Source: an uncultured Lachnospiraceae bacterium | GTDB lineage: Bacteria; Bacillota; Clostridia; Lachnospirales; Lachnospiraceae | Direction: 5' to 3' | NCBI GenBank assembly: GCA_947652735.1 | Contig: CANTEG010000001.1 | Span: 124,001 to 188,000 of the forward strand | DNA: 64,000 bases | Shown: positions 62,114 to 64,000 of the stretch, piece by piece | Numbering within the stretch: the stretch's first letter is position 1 | Layout of the letters: each line of letters starts with the position of its first letter | The notes under the pieces: generated by a model | Seen by the model: only the letters and a program-made list of their open reading frames with translations | The model's database searches: none | Told to the model about the DNA's origin: nothing | Translations under genes and position numbers: made by a program

Positions 62114-63274
62114 TTATCTTCTGTCAAGCAGCACAATGATATCATCCTCCAACAGTCCTGTGTTGCCCTCTGGTTTAACCACCCGCTCCTTTCTTCTTAT
62201 CATGATAATAAAAATCTGTCTGGAAATATCTAACTCTTTAATTTTCTTCCCTATCCACGGATGATTTGCATTCAGCTTAACCTCCTCAATATCGGAATGT
62301 ACCTTTCGGTTACTTGTGCTCGCAAGCAACAGGCTGTCATATTGCCTGATTACAAGCTCAGGATATGGGGTAAGTGTATCCTCTCCTCTTAAAACAACCG
62401 CCAAATATAAGCCCTCTGGCAGCGTCAGCTCATTTATTTTTTTATCAACAAAGCTGTGAGCATTTGAAATATCCAAAACAACAAACTCAGAATTTTTGTG
62501 GGAATAATTTCCTGTCTTCACCTTTGTGTAGTGCTCCACGAAACCAGCGCTTATAATACCTGTAGGTATGGCAACGATTCCAACCCCCAAAAATGATATT
62601 ATGATTGCCATAAACCGCCCACCGATGGTTACGGGATATATGTCGCCATAACCTACCGTAAGCATCGTTGAAACCGACCACCAAATTCCCGAAAATCCGT
62701 TTTTGAAATTTTCGGGCTGTGCCTCATGCTCCAGACTGTACATACACATGGAAGATGCAAGCAGGAGTATTATAATAATGAATATAGAAGAAATAATCTG
62801 ATCCTTTTTATCTTTCAGGACATCGGTAATAACATTAAATGCATCATATGTTGCATTTAATTTAAACAATCTCATAATTCTAACAACCCGAAGCATTCTA
62901 AGTGCCACAAAGCCATTGGTAAAAATAACAGGAATGAAAAATGATATTATCGTAAGCAAATCTACAATTCCGTAAAATGATACCATATATTTCAACATAG
63001 CTTTTGCTGGCTTTACGTCCTCATATAAATAGCAGGACGTCCACAATCTCAACATATATTCAATCAAAAAAGTAATGATTGTGACAAGCTCTATTCCAAA
63101 TAAAACAGGATGCAGAAATTCAAGTTCATCAAATGTCTGCAAAAATGTTACTGCTATACTTATTACAATCAACACCGAAATGACATAATCAAATAATGTG
63201 CTAAGAAAATCTGTTTTATTTCCGATTTGAATGATATCAAAGATTCTTCTTTTTACCTTTTCAATCCCAGTCAC
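62114..63274 (-). CDS. Voltage-gated-type K+ channel with C-terminal RCK/TrkA domains
   Basis: 386 residues from GTG at 63274. GGAGGA lies 7 bases before this GTG, while the in-frame ATGs at 63352 and 63328 lack a ribosome binding site, so the shorter start is chosen. Six membrane helices, with an S4-like arginine series LRMLRVVRIMRLFKL, pore filter TVGYGDIYPV and the hinge GVGIVAIPTGI. The C-terminus has one or two TrkA-C-like regulatory lobes (about 280-386). It moves K+ and is ligand- and voltage-regulated by analogy. Confidence 0.9.
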   Translation of the reverse strand: MTGIEKVKRRIFDIIQIGNKTDFLSTLFDYVISVLIVISIAVTFLQTFDELEFLHPVLFGIELVTIITFLIEYMLRLWTSCYLYEDVKPAKAMLKYMVSFYGIVDLLTIISFFIPVIFTNGFVALRMLRVVRIMRLFKLNATYDAFNVITDVLKDKKDQIISSIFIIIILLLASSMCMYSLEHEAQPENFKNGFSGIWWSVSTMLTVGYGDIYPVTIGGRFMAIIISFLGVGIVAIPTGIISAGFVEHYTKVKTGNYSHKNSEFVVLDISNAHSFVDKKINELTLPEGLYLAVVLRGEDTLTPYPELVIRQYDSLLLASTSNRKVHSDIEEVKLNANHPWIGKKIKELDISRQIFIIMIRRKERVVKPEGNTGLLEDDIIVLLDRR

Positions 63275-63538
63275 CTGTCTTCCTCCATTTACTATGCTGC
63301 TTTGTATGATAGAAACTTGTTTTGCCATACTTCTAAGGAATGAATTACACATTTACTTTGTCATATTCCTTTTAGATGGTTTAAAATTCTATTTATTAAA
63401 TTCTATTTTCATCTATTTTTATTGTTACTAATTCTATCTTACCATATTTCCTTGAATGTTTTAATAATCTGCTTTTCAATTTATTACATAGGAACTGTTT
63501 AAGCTTTAGATAATACGTTGAATCATCTGACTATATTG

Positions 63539-64000
63539 TTATGTTAAAAGAAACGTAAGCAAGCCTTTACAACCTGCCTCAATATCTCTATATGTAACAT
63601 CAAACTTCCCCGTGTACCACGGATCCGCCACATCCCTTTCACTTCCTGCAAACGAAAGCAGCTTATAAATCTTTCCTTTAGGGTCTCCACCCAAAATCCG
63701 TTCCATATTTCTTATATTAGCACTATCCATCCCTATTAGATAGTCATATTTATCATAATCTTCACTTTTTAACAAAACCGCATGCTTGTCCCCACAGGAA
63801 AGTCCATGTTTTGCAAGCTCCGCCTTGGCAGGCAGATAAACAGGATTGCCCACGCCATTCCAGATTTCCTCTGCGCTGGTTGCCGCAGAGGCGACATAAA
63901 ATTGGTCTGTAAGGTTTTGTTGTTGTATCATGTCCTTAAAGACAAATTCCGCCATTGGTGAACGACAGATGTTGCCGTGGCAGACGAATAATATTTTTAT
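63539..64000 (-). CDS. Low-molecular-weight protein-tyrosine phosphatase, start just outside window
   Basis: 153 codons are visible; the frame remains open to the right edge, so probably only the initiating codon lies outside. The phosphatase loop FVCHGNICRSPMAEF (CxxxxxRS) is at the window end. The general-acid region is DPWYTGKFDVTYRD, and the stop is at 63539. It dephosphorylates Tyr or arginine residues; in Firmicutes such enzymes include stress-related phosphatases. Confidence 0.93.
   Translation of the reverse strand: MKILFVCHGNICRSPMAEFVFKDMIQQQNLTDQFYVASAATSAEEIWNGVGNPVYLPAKAELAKHGLSCGDKHAVLLKSEDYDKYDYLIGMDSANIRNMERILGGDPKGKIYKLLSFAGSERDVADPWYTGKFDVTYRDIEAGCKGLLTFLLT

Overview
The window looks like a chromosomal segment of an anaerobic Gram-positive Clostridia, most likely a member of the Lachnospiraceae. 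It is fairly AT-rich with strong AGGAGG-type ribosome binding sites. It carries a Firmicutes-type mraZ-to-ftsZ cluster with two class B penicillin-binding proteins, a [FeFe]-hydrogenase maturase, a flavin reductase fused to rubredoxin, an Agr-like GHKL/LytTR signalling set, and a carboxyspermidine-type polyamine operon. The genus assignment is inference only. Most genes lie on the minus strand. No rRNA, tRNA, CRISPR array, complete insertion sequence or prophage was found.

1-17.6 kb, minus strand, is housekeeping. A partial lytic transglycosylase and a double-FHA ABC transporter fusion lie downstream of the division and cell-wall cluster mraZ, rsmH, ftsL, two class B PBPs, mraY, murD, ftsW, ftsQ/divIB, ftsZ (15.2 to 3.7 kb). 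Four spaced GTGG-type boxes precede mraZ, as expected of MraZ autoregulation. murG is absent from the cluster. A ychF-lgt operon lies upstream.

17.6-25.4 kb is accessory and signalling. It holds a DUF6033-like protein, a candidate PD-(D/E)XK nuclease-fold protein divergent from an XRE regulator, a double-PepSY membrane protein, an AgrB/GHKL kinase/LytTR regulator set with no recognisable AgrD, and an LTA-synthase-like phosphotransferase. A perfect 14-bp inverted repeat separates the last gene from a divergent methyltransferase.

25.5-39 kb is mixed metabolism and stress: methyltransferase, Hsp33, HydE, a WYL regulator, SCP2-like protein, PAP2 phosphatase, PHP phosphoesterase, YbaK, MnmA, MntP with an unusual Cys-rich Fur-family regulator, PheA, flavin reductase-rubredoxin, a NusG-domain-II protein and a soluble-input methyl-accepting protein.

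39-50.3 kb is a polyamine operon. SpeA, AguA and AguB take arginine to putrescine. Carboxyspermidine dehydrogenase and NspC take putrescine to spermidine. SpeE, a MATE exporter, a peptidase, a Cys-rich accessory protein and Nth are interleaved. A 209-bp MITE-like palindromic element flanked by an 11-bp direct repeat sits inside the operon, with related pieces elsewhere in the window.

50.3-64 kb is accessory and stress-related: a lipoprotein, an alpha/beta hydrolase, a decaying DHFR-like/DUF2284 cluster, a MarR-MATE pair with a well-defined double operator, an SDR, a large methyl-accepting protein, a flavodoxin-aldo/keto reductase operon, a voltage-gated-type K+ channel and a nearly complete low-molecular-weight tyrosine phosphatase at the right edge.
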